DNA of 64,000 bases from Dermatophagoides farinae (Eukaryota; Arthropoda; Arachnida; Sarcoptiformes; Pyroglyphidae), in contig NC_134686.1 of the NCBI RefSeq assembly GCF_024713945.1, forward strand, positions 2,132,001-2,196,000. Direction: 5' to 3'. Below are positions 14,334 to 29,227 of the stretch, in pieces. Within the stretch, counting starts at the first letter, position 1, and each line of letters opens with the position of its first letter. The position numbers and the translations under genes are program-made. Below the pieces are notes generated by a model. The model was given only the letters and a program-made list of their open reading frames with translations. It ran no database searches and was not told the DNA's origin.

Positions 14334-17300
14334 AAATTCTTTTCACGAATTGGATTTGGACGCCATCATCATCATCATCATCATTATTATCATTGTTATT
14401 GTATATCATATATTCGGGTAGTGGTTGATAGTTATTATAATGAAGGCATTTTCTATTTTGGCTTCTCTCAATACATAAATCTATCCATTTATTCAAATAT
14501 ATATATGTATACTGTCTATATATATATATTTCTTTCTTTCTTTTTTTTCTGGGGAAGAAAAAAAAAAGATTTCAAGTTTTCTCTGTCTGTGTGCGTGTAT
14601 GTTCGTGTGTATGTAATATCTTATGTATACTTTCATTCTATCATTCTATCTACATGGAAATTTTTCTTATTTTTTTTCTTGTCACTTTATGCATTTTTAT
14701 TCATATTGAAATTATAAATATCTTGCATATCTTCGCGTGTGTGTGTATGTCTTAGTGCAAAAGATCATCATCATCATCATTATTGGCAGCACATTTTTGT
14801 TTTTTGTTTGTTTGTTGTTGTTTTTTTTTGTATCGTGGTCATGGTATTTTTTTTTTCTGGTATTCACAGTGTTAATCTGAGCAAATCGAGATAGTTTTTT
14901 TTTTTGGTTTTTGGTTTGGAGCGTGTGTGTGTGTGTGTGTATGACCAAACAGACAGAAATCAGAAAGATAGAGAGAGAGGGAGAAATAGAAAGAGTCATC
15001 ACATCATCATCAATTTTTGATATTTCATGTTGATGTTGTTGATTTTATAATACCATCCATATTACAAACACAATATATATGTCTGTGATGATGATATATA
15101 AATGAAAAAAAAATATTCGTATATATATATAATACACAAACTTATACACTATCTATATCTATGTATGTGTATACTGATAGTTGAAACTTGAATATTATCA
15201 ACACCACCACCGCCACCACCACCACCAACCAACCATCGCGACCATCATACACATGATATACACACATACACACACAAACATTTGAAACCCGCCACCAATA
15301 TGTCAGCATTCAACCAATCACGAATGAATGAATGAATGAATGAAAAAAAAACTACGATCTGAAATAATTCTTCAAAAAAAAAAAATTAATGGTTAAAACA
15401 GCAATTATTCCATATGTTGAGAGTAAAAATATAGTAGTGGCAAATGATCCAGGAATGATGTGTGTTTGATGATAAAATATCTGAAAATTTTTTAAATCTT
15501 GAAACACAACCAACAAAATGATGATGTTTCAATCATGAATGATCAAACAAAAAAAAACAAACAACCAAAGTCATATTTATTTTTTCATCATTCCAATTTT
15601 TCACCAAATAATAAAGATGTATACATTCCAATGTTTGGCCAATGTTTTTTTTTTTGTCTCACACATAAAAATTCTGAATGAAAATTCAGAATTTTACCGG
15701 CAACAATCAATTTGAATTTGATTTTCTCATCATAATCATCATCAAAAATTATGTGTGTGTATCTGCGTGTAAGTGTGTGTTTGTGAACGATCAATGAATA
15801 TAGCGATGATTTTTTATTATTATTGTTATTGTTATGATCTCTACTTTTCACTGTCTATATTGGTCTATGTGTGTTTTGTGTGTGTTTGTATTTATTTCTG
15901 CTTTTAATTTCATCATTCGATTCATCCACTTCATTCCAGAACATTTGTTTGTTTGTGTCAAAATATTTTTAAAAAAAAACCAACACAATGAATTATATCT
16001 CATCACAACATCATATTTATTTGAATGAATATGATTGATAATGATAATTGTGATGATGATGATGATGATGATGATGACGATGCCGATGATGATGGTGATG
16101 ATAATGATGATGATCAATTAATAAAGCCGATTACTACTTGAAAAATAAAAATAAAAATAAAAAGTTTCAATGTTCAATTCATTTTTCAGTGTTTGTCAGT
16201 GTTTCCTATGAATAACTTCAAGATTTTTGCCATTGATTCACTATAAAAATAAAAAAAAAAAAAATTTCAAGTGTTTAAAATAAAAAAAAACTTTTAAAAT
16301 TTACGATGACTTTTATGATCATGATCATGATCATCATCATTATGTGAATTTGATCTTTATGTGTCTTTTTTTTTTGTTCCGCATGTTTGTTAGTTTGTTA
16401 TAAAATTCCACTTTATTTTGATTTTACATTTTATTTTTTTTTTTGTGCTTGTCTGGTTTGAATTTATTTACATATGTAGATACAATTCAAACCATTGTCA
16501 TTGATGATAATAATTTTAACCACTTCGTGGTTCATCTAATTCTACAACCACCTGGATACACTATGGTGAAAGCAAAAGAGAGTGAACACGTGATTTTTTA
16601 TTTTATTTTTATTGATTCACATTGACATCTTTATAAACACGTGCAATATTCATAATGAATTTTTTTTTGTTGATTTTGTTTTTCAAATGAACTGTGTTGC
16701 TTGAAAATATTTCGATGTCACCGCAATATAAAATATCTGTGCAATGATGATTTTTTTTTTTTTTTTTGTATCTTCTAACATCATCCACATCTGTTGTTAA
16801 TCTCGACTTGGTTACCATTTTTTTTTTCGGTTTGTATTTTATTTTTGTTTGTTTCCAGAAAAAAATGCAAATTAACAATTTTTCATCCATACGGAAATTT
16901 TATCTACCCGAAATGAACGAACGAAAAAAATGAAGAAAAAAAATTCAAATTTCATCATACTGTGTGTGTGTGTGTGTTGAGGTTGCTGAGTATCTGGGAA
17001 ACATTTTTCCATTTTTTTGTGGTTCTCATAGATTCCATACCATAATTGATTATGTAATTTCTCTCTCTGTCTCTCTCTCCTTCTTGCTTTGTTTTTAGGA
17101 ATAACCAAATGATGAAATTTTCGGCCATACAAAATTGAAATTCTTCTTCTTCGTACAATTTTTAAAATCTGTAGTTGGTATATATTCTGTGTGTGTGTGT
17201 GTGTTTGTGCGAATGTGTATGATTTATATGAATTTTTAAAATTCATGAATGTATACGATGACAACAAACAAACAAACAAACAAACAATGGTTTATGATTT

Positions 17301-17779
17301 GTGTATTTTGTATGTGATGTTGTTGAATTCAATATTTTTGCACATTTTTTTTCTTCCTTCAAAACGCAAAAATATTTTCATCAAAATATGCCAAAACATT
17401 ATTCTTGTGTTTGTGTGTGTGTGTGTGAGTGTGTATGTTTTTCCCATCATCATTATTGATATTATTCTGATGATTATGACCATCATGTGTATCGATACAC
17501 ACCAAAAAAAAAGACACCGAATCTAGGATTTTTTTGTTTTTGGTTTTTGGTTTTCAAAAAAAGACTCTCGGATCGAATCTTGATCGAAATGTATACACAC
17601 ACACACACACACACACATCGAGAGAATATAAGCAGCACCAGATTTTTTTCGCCTTGACTTTTGTCGGCAATTCTTATTATTATTCGTTTATAAGATTCCC
17701 GGTTCGGTTCTTTATTTTTTTTTTTTGTTTCAGTTATAAACAATCGATGATGCTTAGAAAAGATACTGTTTTTGGTTGA

Positions 17780-17817
17780 CTGGCTGGCTGGCTGGTTGGT
17801 TGGTTGGTTGGTTGGTT
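17780..17817. repeat. (TGGC)n/(TGGT)n tetranucleotide array
   Basis: Three TGGC-type units pass into about six TGGT units; the complement of the ACCA type at 11551. Confidence 0.93.
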
Positions 17818-20800
17818 CTCTATGGTATGATATGCTATGATAGCTTCTCACCAGAAATGAAATTCATCCGACGATGATAAAGCGAAGCAAAAAAAAAAAT
17901 TCCAAACGTATTTGGTGTGCGAGTGTGTGTGTGTGTTTGAAAATGACATATTGTTTATAATAAATTTTTTTTCCGCTTTTGTCTTTGATGATGATGATGA
18001 TGATGATCAGCAATGGTTGATTTTTATTTCATTCAATTGTTGTTGTTGTTGTTGTTGTTGTTACTACTTACAAAAAATTGAATGTCGGCGGCAACCATTC
18101 TGAGAAACAGAGAAAAAAAAAGGCAACATTTGATATTTTTTTTTTCGTCTTCATCATTGAATCAATTTTCCTTTTTTTTTTGTGTTTTTGGTTTGATTTG
18201 GTTTGGCTTGGTTGGGTTTGATTTGGTTTGATGTGGATAGAAAGTGTCAGAATTGAAATAAAATGAAACGAAATCAAAAAAAAAAAATTTTTTTTGGTTT
18301 CAAATAATGAAAATGATTTTGTGCGCACATTCACAATTTGAAAGACAATTTTTTATAATCGATTGATTATAACCAATTCATATAGCTGAATTTGAAACCT
18401 ATAAATGAACTATTTGTTTTTTTTCTTTTCAATGAATAATCGATGATTGATTGATTCATTTCATTTTATCTTGTGCATGTTGTTTTCTTTTTTTATTTTT
18501 TGTTTTTTTTTTGAAAAAAACAAAACAAAAAAAGAAATCTTGTCACTCCTCAATGGTCTAAATCTCACTAATCAAAGCAGAAAAAAACATGGAAAGATTT
18601 TGTTTTTTCATTGGAATTAAAAATTCAACAAAAAAAAATCTATTTATGAAGTTGAGAGAAAGAGAGAAGAAAAGTCATTTGTAACACACATGTGTGTGTG
18701 TGTGTGTATGTCATCCTGATGTCAAAAGTCAACATCAGCAAAGGTAGATCTAATTTAGACATTTTGTTGTTGACCGGCTTTTGAGGCACTTACACACACA
18801 CACACAGGTCAAAAGGCATTTTTTTCTGAATATCTGTGTGTGTGTGTGTGTGTGTGGTGGTTTTTTTTTCTCAGAAAAAAAGAAAACACAGTTGAGACAC
18901 AACAACAACAACAACAACAACAACGTTGTAGAACAAAGTTCAAAATAACGAAATCAAACCAAAAACCAAAAAAAAAAACAAAAAACATTCAGGTTATATA
19001 TATGTATGTGTGTGTAAACACCCCTCCTTTTTTTCTTGTTTCGTTTTTGGATAGAATCTCCACCACAATTAGCATTAGTTAGATAGATAAATGTAGACCT
19101 CAAGGCCATCAAAAAAAAAAAAAAATGGCCCCAATCGAAATGGTCATGATGATGATGATGATGATGAGTTTATTCATCCATGACATTATTATTATTATTA
19201 ATGGATGAGAAAATGAAAAAAAATTTTGTTTTTGTTTGTTTGTTTGTTTGTCATTGATAATCAAACAACAATGAAATGAAATGAATGATTTTTTCTTCCA
19301 GTTTATCGTTTCTGTGTGTGTGTATGCGTGTGTTTTGATTAATTTCTTTGGGTATATACTATAATTATTACATAATGATAGGATTTAGTTGAGTTTTTTT
19401 TTTTGTTCATTCCAGACTTTTAGCACTATTGTTGTTGTTGTTGTTGAAATAGCCTATAGCGTTTAATATGTTAATTCTTGAATCCTTTTTTAACACTTGG
19501 TTCATATGGATAATCTTGTAGTATTCGATGATCATTATTATTATCGATGATGATGATGGTGATGATGGTGATGATGGAAAAGGAGAAGAAGTTCAATGAT
19601 TTTTTCCACTGGTACTAATTTCAATCGTGATCATTTATATAGTGATGATTTCAATTTTTTTTTTTTTTTTTTTTGAAGAATTTTCAAGAATTTTAATTGG
19701 TAGTTAATAAACAACAACAACAACGTTGCTAGGAGTATGGGTTGAATTAGATTGATTAGCCATTATCAGAAGCTATAAAATCATGTATTATATATCAGGT
19801 AGCCAAAATGGATGAATAGCAAATTGCTAGTTTCACCAAAAAAAAAAAAAAACATTACATCATTATCTTGCACAATGAACCAATGACGATTGATGATGAT
19901 CGATATTTAATTTGCATATAGATTAAATCTTGATCTGATCTGATTTTTTTTTGATTGTTTCTAATGCCTAAAAAAAATTCCTGATAATCAAACAATCATC
20001 TGATTGATTAGTCATTGAATTTGAATAGCGTGCACACACACATACATATAGGATTTAAATGAGGATTGGCCTTTCACATCACATCATCATTTTGTTGTTT
20101 TTTGTTATTTGTTTTGTTTCTTTTTTCTATTTTTCTTTCTCTCCATATTTGATTAGTATTTTTATTTTTTTTTGCTTGACCGTTGAAAATTCCAATGATA
20201 AAATATAATTTAATCAAATTCGAATGTCAAAGGCTACGCCCATTTTATTTTATTTTTTTCGTTTGAACCCCCTAAAGCATCATTAATTCAAAAGTTTCTA
20301 CCCTCTTTGCATTGATTTTTTTTCTTTGCCAGTTTGTTAATCTATAAGATCATCTATTTTTTTTCTGTAGTCAGTCAGTCAGTCAACCAGTTGCCTATAT
20401 ATTGAATTGAGTGAAAAAAAAAAATTTTGTATGATTTGATGTTGAACAGAAATTGATTAAAGTGTGTGTGTGTGTGTGAGTGTGTGTGTGAATGACAGGT
20501 CTAAATAAATGCAATAAATTATACCAAAAAAAAGAAGAAAAAGAAGAAGAAAAACATGGCAACAACAACAACGAAAAAAAGGCAAAGTCCACTAAATCTA
20601 ATACTATCTTCTTGATTTTTTTTTTCGTTATTCAACTCTGCTTCGTCGAAAATTGTTGTGTTGTCAGAATGTGAGAAAGATTGATTTCAAATACAAATCC
20701 AAATCCAATCAAGATCATTGCCTTCATAATGATGATTGGTTGATGCAGAAAAAAAAATGCAAAATTCAACCATCGATACGACCTAATCGATAATTTGAAT

Positions 20801-21758
20801 GTTTTTGAATAAAAGAACAGGAATAAAAAACACATCATCATCATTAAATGAGATAGCTGAGATCCTTGTTACATATTTTTTTGTTGTTGTTATTCTGGAA
20901 TGTAATAAATCAACGAAATATGTGTGTGTGTTTGGCGATTATTGTGTTATTACAAGAAACTAAAATTTGGCTGTGCACAACACTAAGACGTTTGGGCGCT
21001 TTTTTTTGTTTCTTGGTCATATTCATCATTTTAATTGCCAAGAATTTTGCAATTAGATTTAGGATTAATTAATTTCAATTAATAATTTCGTTGTTGTTGT
21101 AGTTTTTCTTGTGTGTGTGTGTGGAAAAAAAAACAATAATGATGATCCTATAACATACTATAAAAATCTGAATCTGTGAAAATTTGTGCATATGTGTGTG
21201 TTGGGGAAAATTAATTTTTTGTTTTCGCATTTAGTTTTGTGATTTTTGTTTGATTAATGTTGTCCATTCATTTGGTCACCTGTTTTTTTTATATTGTCAA
21301 GTTTTTTTGTTTTTGTTTACTGATCTAGTGACAATTTTTCATTTTGTAAATGACATGTAAATGCACACACAGTGGTCATCAGTAAACAAGGACCCATTGC
21401 AAGAATTTTCTAAAAATAAAACATCTTCATCCACGTACACGCACGTACACAAACGAATGCCATAAAAAATGAGACCATGTCTTTGTCTTTGTTTTTTCAT
21501 TTTATTCATGCCTTAAAGTCAAAACGAATGACAACTACAACAACAAGATTTGCCCTTTGGTCAATTGTATTTTTTTTTTCTTGTATGAAAACTCAATCCA
21601 AATCAATCAAACAAAATCTATACATCTAAATATATATAGAGTTATAAATAAAGTTGAAACGTGAAAAAAAAATCTAACGATTATGATAATCAACGAAAAA
21701 AAAAATCAAAACGCTAATATATGATAAGATATTACTACATAGTACAAAAACATTCTGA

Positions 21759-21782
21759 TTTTTTTTTTTTTTTTTTTTTTTT
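21759..21782. repeat. T24 homopolymer
   Basis: Uninterrupted run of 24 T. Confidence 0.97.
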
Positions 21783-22249
21783 GATATTTCACCGAAAAAT
21801 AATTTTCTTTTCTAAAATTGTATCTTTTTTTTCTACTCTTCGGTTTAGTTTATATAGCATATAAAATGGTCATTTAAATTCTGTATTTTTTTTGTGCTTG
21901 AAAAAGAAAAAAAAACAGGATCATCATCATCATCATCATAAAATAAATTTTCAAACATTGATGAAAAAAAAACAACTAAAGAGGAGGTGTTAATTTACGA
22001 GACATCCGCATCATCACCATCATCATCATCATCATAATATAATTTTAGGTGCTAATTAGATTTATTGTAATTGAATAAAAAAAAAGAATTTTCGCATATT
22101 GTTCGGTGAAATTGTAAGGCGATTTTTTTTTTTTTTTTTGAGAAGCCAACCTTTTTTTTGATCAAATTCCATGGAAAATATTCTAAATGAATGTTTTACG
22201 GCTTTTGAATTTTAAAATTTAAAAATTTTCATTTGATGATCGATACGAA

Positions 22250-22279
22250 GACGACGACGACCACGACGACAACGACGAA
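22250..22279. repeat. (GAC)n trinucleotide array
   Basis: About ten GAC-type triplets with CAC and AAC variants, about 1 kb upstream of the Antp start codon. Confidence 0.9.
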
Positions 22280-22485
22280 CAAAATCAACAGGCAATCAAC
22301 AAGAAAACAAAAACCAGATCAAAATTGAATTGTCCAGACAGATTTTTTTCTCCTCTGTTTGTTTGTTTGATTCCAATGACATACATATAAACATATTCAA
22401 TCTGATTTTCGGTTCATTCAAGTGTGTGTTTTTTCTTCGTCTTCTTCTTTTGATTAACAGTTTTTTTTTATTTTCTGTTTCAACT

Positions 22486-22541
22486 ATCTCTCTCTCTCTC
22501 TCTCTCTCTCTGGCTTAGTGTGTGTGTGTGTGTGTGTGTGT
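22486..22541. repeat. (CT)13 plus (TG)12 composite microsatellite
   Basis: CT array 22486-22511 and TG array 22518-22541 separated by the hexamer GGCTTA, about 0.8 kb upstream of the Antp start codon. Confidence 0.95.
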
Positions 22542-23027
22542 AAGTGAATGAAATTTGAAACTTTTATTGCCCATTTTTTTCGGTATGTGCATATCTGCTG
22601 TATTTTTTTTTTTTTTTTTGTAGCTGTAAAAAACTATAACAAAAATTTTTTTTTTTTTTTTTGGCTTCGGTTCCCTATAGGTTTTGTCATTGGTTTCTCT
22701 TGTTCATTTCATTGCTTTGCTTCAGGGGTTTTTGTTTTTTTCTTGTTTTTTGATTCCACTTGAAGCCGGAATGAAAATTTAAAATTCTCAAGAAAAAAAA
22801 ACCGTTAATTTTTTTTTGTCTTTGTCTTATTTTTCAGAATGAGTTGTTTGTTTCATTTTTGTTTTTTTTTTTTTTTTTGGTTTTGAATTTCCACATGCAA
22901 ATAACTGGATATGCAGCAATAATAAACACCAGTAGCTTTTTAATCAAGTAGTTTTTTTTGTCTCCGTTTTAAAACTATGATTATTAATCTTTGAATTTTT
23001 TTTTTTTTACTCTATTTCCGCTAACAG

Positions 23028-23326
23028 GACAAATACACAAACACGTGCGATGTGATAAATCTATGAAAATATTTTTTTCTCTTGTAACCGATATACGTCA
23101 ATTAAAATAAACGATATACGTAAACACACGATCGATAATTAATATATATTCAATCAATCAATCAATCAAGTCTAATAAAAATAATTCTTACGGCTGAAAT
23201 TTTTCTTGAAAAAAAATTCAATTGTTTGAAGCAATATATTATATCATAATCAACCTAATCATCGTAAATAATTCTAAATAATCAATTAAAGTAAAAAAAA
23301 CCAAAAAAAAACGAAAAATAATAATC
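23028..23326 (+). other. probable Antp 5' UTR (3' part) on the first coding exon
   Basis: The T-run and pyrimidine tract at about 23000-23021 ends CTAACAG at 23027, a strong splice acceptor. The 299 bases that follow up to the Antp ATG are A/C-rich with no long T run, unlike the DNA upstream. The decamer CGATATACGT occurs at 23089-23098 and 23112-23121, and a (CAAT)4 array lies at 23151-23168. Antp in insects has upstream non-coding exons, so this acceptor probably joins one. I could not locate that exon or the promoter. RNA evidence is lacking, so the boundary is inferred. Confidence 0.45.
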
Positions 23327-23858
23327 ATGTGTGACAGTATGACACCACAGTATCATTTCGCTCAAACAGCGACAACAACATTACCAACATATTTAGGACA
23401 TAATAATAGTAGTAATAGTCCACCACATCATAATCATAATCATAATCAACATACACCTCCACCACCACAAATACCACCACAATCATCATCATCGTCACAT
23501 CATCATCCACATCCTTCTTCACATCATCATCATCTTCATCATCAGCATGATCATAATCATAATCATAATCAACCACATCATACACAAACAATGTATCATC
23601 ATCATCATCATCATCCACAAAATCATAATTCACATCCACATTCAATAATTTCATCAACACATGGTGTCAGTGTTGGACCACCAGTTCCTTCTCATCATCA
23701 TTCACATCATCATCAACAGCAGCAACAATTACAACATTCAAATCATCATTTAATGATGATGGATCCTCATCATCCACATCATCATCATCATCATATTCTA
23801 TCTACAGCAAATCCATATGGTGGTCATTTTACAAATGGTGATTTAGCTATCGTAGTCC

Positions 23859-23889
<31 letters not shown>

Positions 23890-24686
23890 GCAACATTCAA
23901 ATTTGCCATTATGTCTTGATAATGGTGGTGGTGGTCGAACTAATCATCTATCATTGAATGCATCACCACCAAATCAACAGCAACAATTATTGTATCCAAC
24001 AACCACCCATACACCACCACCACCACATACACCTAATCCACAACATCAACCACAATCATCACCAGTATCATCAATTCATTATGGTAATAATGGTAATAGT
24101 AGTGGTCAACCATATCCTCGATTTCCGCCCTATGATTGTATTAAAACTGAACCACAACAGCTGATTAAACATTCTGATACACCCACCGGATCTGTTTCAA
24201 ATAATAATAATAACAATAATTCGATAACACAAACAAATAGTCAGCCAAATGATCCAACTAGTCCATTCTATCCAAATAATACATCAACACCAAATGCTAA
24301 TGCTAATAATAATTCAGCAACAACACCAACTTCCTGTTCGAATAGTCAACAACAACAACAAGCACAGATTCCATCATTAGCTGCTACAGCACCACCACCA
24401 TCATCATATGATTGTAGTGGTCGTGGTTCAATAACACCACCATCATTAGATGGTTCAAATGGTGGTTTCGGTAGCTGTAAAATATTAAGCGATGGTAGTA
24501 TAACACCATTAGGACCTAATTCATCACCATCACCAAATTCATCATTACATCTTCATCATCAGCAACAAATTTATGGAATTGATAATAATGGTGGTGGTCA
24601 TTCATTAGGAGCCGCTGGTTCGCCGGGACAACAATCACGATCAGCAATTTCATCACCAATTTATCCATGGATGCGATCACAGTTTG
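23327..24686 (+). CDS. Antp: Antennapedia (Antp) Hox protein, coding exon 1 (residues 1-453)
   Basis: First coding exon of a Hox transcription factor that binds DNA with Exd/Pbx partners and specifies trunk segment identity in arthropods. The start is the ATG at 23327: an in-frame TAA lies at 23279-23281 with no ATG between, and the opening CDSMT resembles the CESMT near the start of fly Antp. Residues 34-156 are histidine-rich (48 His in 123), residues 178-189 are twelve Gln, and Asn, Pro and Ser runs follow. Residues 263-270 are YPRFPPYD, an Antp-specific box, and 272-276 read IKTEP. An SCK-I-L stretch further on may match the SCKL of insect Antp. Residues 446-449 are the YPWM hexapeptide that contacts Exd, followed by RSQF. 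The exon stops after TTT G at the donor G|GTATGT, leaving one base for exon 2. The YPRFPPYD box and the homeodomain argue for Antp over Ubx, ftz or Scr. Confidence 0.95.
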
Positions 24687-27526
<2,840 letters not shown>

Positions 27527-28970
27527 TAATCACATGCACACACACACACACACACTAACAATTTACAATCAATCAATCAATCGATTCAAATGAATATAAA
27601 ATGAGAACCTTACTCAGGTCAGTTATTTACACACACACACACATCAACAACCGCTATCTCACTATATGTCATTTATACGTAAAAAATTCATTTATAATAA
27701 ATCCTATGATTCGACCTCATTTACATACACACACACACACACAATTTTTGTCTCTTAAACTTGGCATTTTTTGGCGCTAAACAACAACAAATATTCTTGA
27801 CAAAAATAGCGAATACACACACACACACAAACACACGCGTATTGTAAATATCAAACAACAACGATGAACATTAATTAGAAATCGAATTCAATTCAAGATA
27901 GATAACAAGAGATGTGTGTCCATTTTTTTTTTTTTTTTGTTTGTTTCATTATTCAAATTCAATTTTTTTCCCCAATTTTAAAGTGGGATATATATATATA
28001 GTGCACACATTATGATAATTTCAAAAAAAAAAAATTTTTTTGCACGCCCACATTATTTATTCACACCCAAATGATGATGATTTTTTTTTCATAATTAATA
28101 TATATACCTGATAACATATTCAACAACAAACAAACAAACAAACAAACAATATACGTATCTCAAAATACACAACATTTTACGAACAATTTACGAATTTACC
28201 TGTTGTGTTGATTTTTTTTTCTGGCATTCATCCTTGAAACTTTTTTTTTGCATACTCACACACACACACACACACGTAAATTTTTGGTCCTTGAGGCAAA
28301 ATAATTCACAAAATATAAATATAGATAGATAGACGAGAGAGAGAAAAAAAACGGTTCAATCCATGAAACGGTTTTTTCCGATGAAATAAATTGGAAATTT
28401 TTTCGAAGAAAATGATAACCCACACACAGGCACACCATGTTTTGGGCCCCGTATAATAATCTTAAAATTCGTGCACAAACGCTGCTTCATTTTTGGGCCT
28501 CGTGTTAAAGCAGCTAGTCTAAAATTAGAAAATCTCTCTTTTTATTATTATTATTATTGAAGGTTTTAGGGTAACAAAAAAATTATTTGGCCAAAATTTA
28601 CCTTTGGGTGAAATTTTTTTTTTAACTGATAATTTTTCGGTTCACATTAAATATTCACAACATACACACACACACATAAACTTTAGGTGCAATCTGCTCT
28701 TGATTTTCAATTTCCCTTACCTTATTCATTATCACATTTAGTTATCACACAAAGTCAAAATGTTTTTCTTTTTGTTTCGTTTACCTGGAAATTTTTTCAA
28801 AAAAAAAGATACACACACACACACAGAGAGAGACCATAGGAAAAAACACACACCAAGAACTAGAACAGTAAAAAATCAATCAATATGACCATTTGATGGC
28901 AAACAAAACGTTGTGTGTGTGTGTGTCATCATGATGAAAGTTTAAAATATTTTCAAGTTTTTCAATAAAT
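27527..28970 (+). other. probable Antp 3' UTR
   Basis: After the stop codon, microsatellites for about 1.4 kb are all in the CA or CAA/CAAA orientation on the plus strand (near 27540, 27630, 27728, 27814, 28130, 28256, 28664 and 28812). The first TG array comes only at 28911. Candidate AATAAA signals are at 27696-27701, 28385-28390 and 28964-28969, so the transcript end cannot be fixed from sequence. The block 28436-28620 is unusually free of simple repeats and carries a GC-containing direct repeat. The extent is inferred from composition only. Confidence 0.35.
28440..28503. repeat. TTTTGGGCCYCGT direct repeat in presumed Antp 3' UTR
   Basis: Thirteen-base copies at 28440-28452 and 28491-28503 differ at one base and start 51 bases apart, in a stretch otherwise free of simple repeats. 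Confidence 0.6.
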
Positions 28971-29199
28971 TTGATTGAAAAAAAAAATTTGAAACATTGA
29001 TCTGCAAACATATCAGCCAATTTTTCACTCACTAAAAATTGATTCATCATCAAGTCATTGATGATTCATTTTATGTTTCGTTTGTGTGTATGTGTGTGTC
29101 ACATTTATTTTTTTTTCTTGCTGAAAAATTGTCAATTTTTTTCATTTAAAATAATCAATCATCATTTTTCAATCCATTTTTAATCTATCTATAATATGT

Positions 29200-29227
29200 C
29201 ACACACACACACACACACACACACACA
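29200..29227. repeat. (CA)14 microsatellite
   Basis: Fourteen CA units, 1.7 kb after the Antp stop codon. Confidence 0.96.

Larger units (their letters stand above)
8001..16000. other. non-coding upstream flank, microsatellite-rich
   Basis: No gene recognised. Notable items are GAT-type arrays near 8205 and 14313, a (TTTG)n run near 8405, (GTT)n blocks near 9112, 10172, 10670, 10752, 13953 and 14115, CA arrays at 10087-10116 and near 12940, TG arrays near 10455, 10576, 11430 and 14922, and an (ACCA)n array at 11551-11591. A hairpin of complex sequence is at 15668-15695. Confidence 0.8.
16001..23027. other. non-coding upstream flank next to Antp, microsatellite-rich
   Basis: No coding exon recognised. 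It holds GAT arrays (near 16050, 17990, 19145), (TTTG)/(TGGT) runs (near 17268, 17780-17817, 19230), CA/TG arrays (near 16963, 17190, 17596, 18692, 18836, 20463), a T24 run at 21759-21782, a GAC array at 22250-22279 and a CT-plus-TG composite at 22486-22541. The Antp promoter and upstream non-coding exons may lie here but I cannot place them. Confidence 0.75.

Noticed and set aside
14208..14717. 169-codon plus-strand frame, the longest outside Antp
   Set aside because: Its length comes from GAT/ATC arrays, ATAT runs and T-rich tracts; Met, His, Tyr, Ile and Phe runs, no recognisable domain.
13458..19802. CAGGTAG words near 13460, 13767 and 19796, the Zelda pioneer-factor motif in flies
   Set aside because: Three heptamers over this length are not above chance.
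23325..23660. Minus-strand 111-codon frame opposite Antp exon 1, rich in Asp and Val
   Set aside because: It is the complement of the CAT/CAA-rich coding sequence (CAT gives ATG/GAT on the other strand). No independent coding signal.
23958..24164. Second plus-strand frame inside Antp exon 1, rich in His and Asn
   Set aside because: Frame-shifted reading of the same low-complexity Antp coding sequence.
28351..28362. GGTTCAATCC, like a tRNA B box
   Set aside because: No A box or cloverleaf around it; the same holds for the similar word near 39268.
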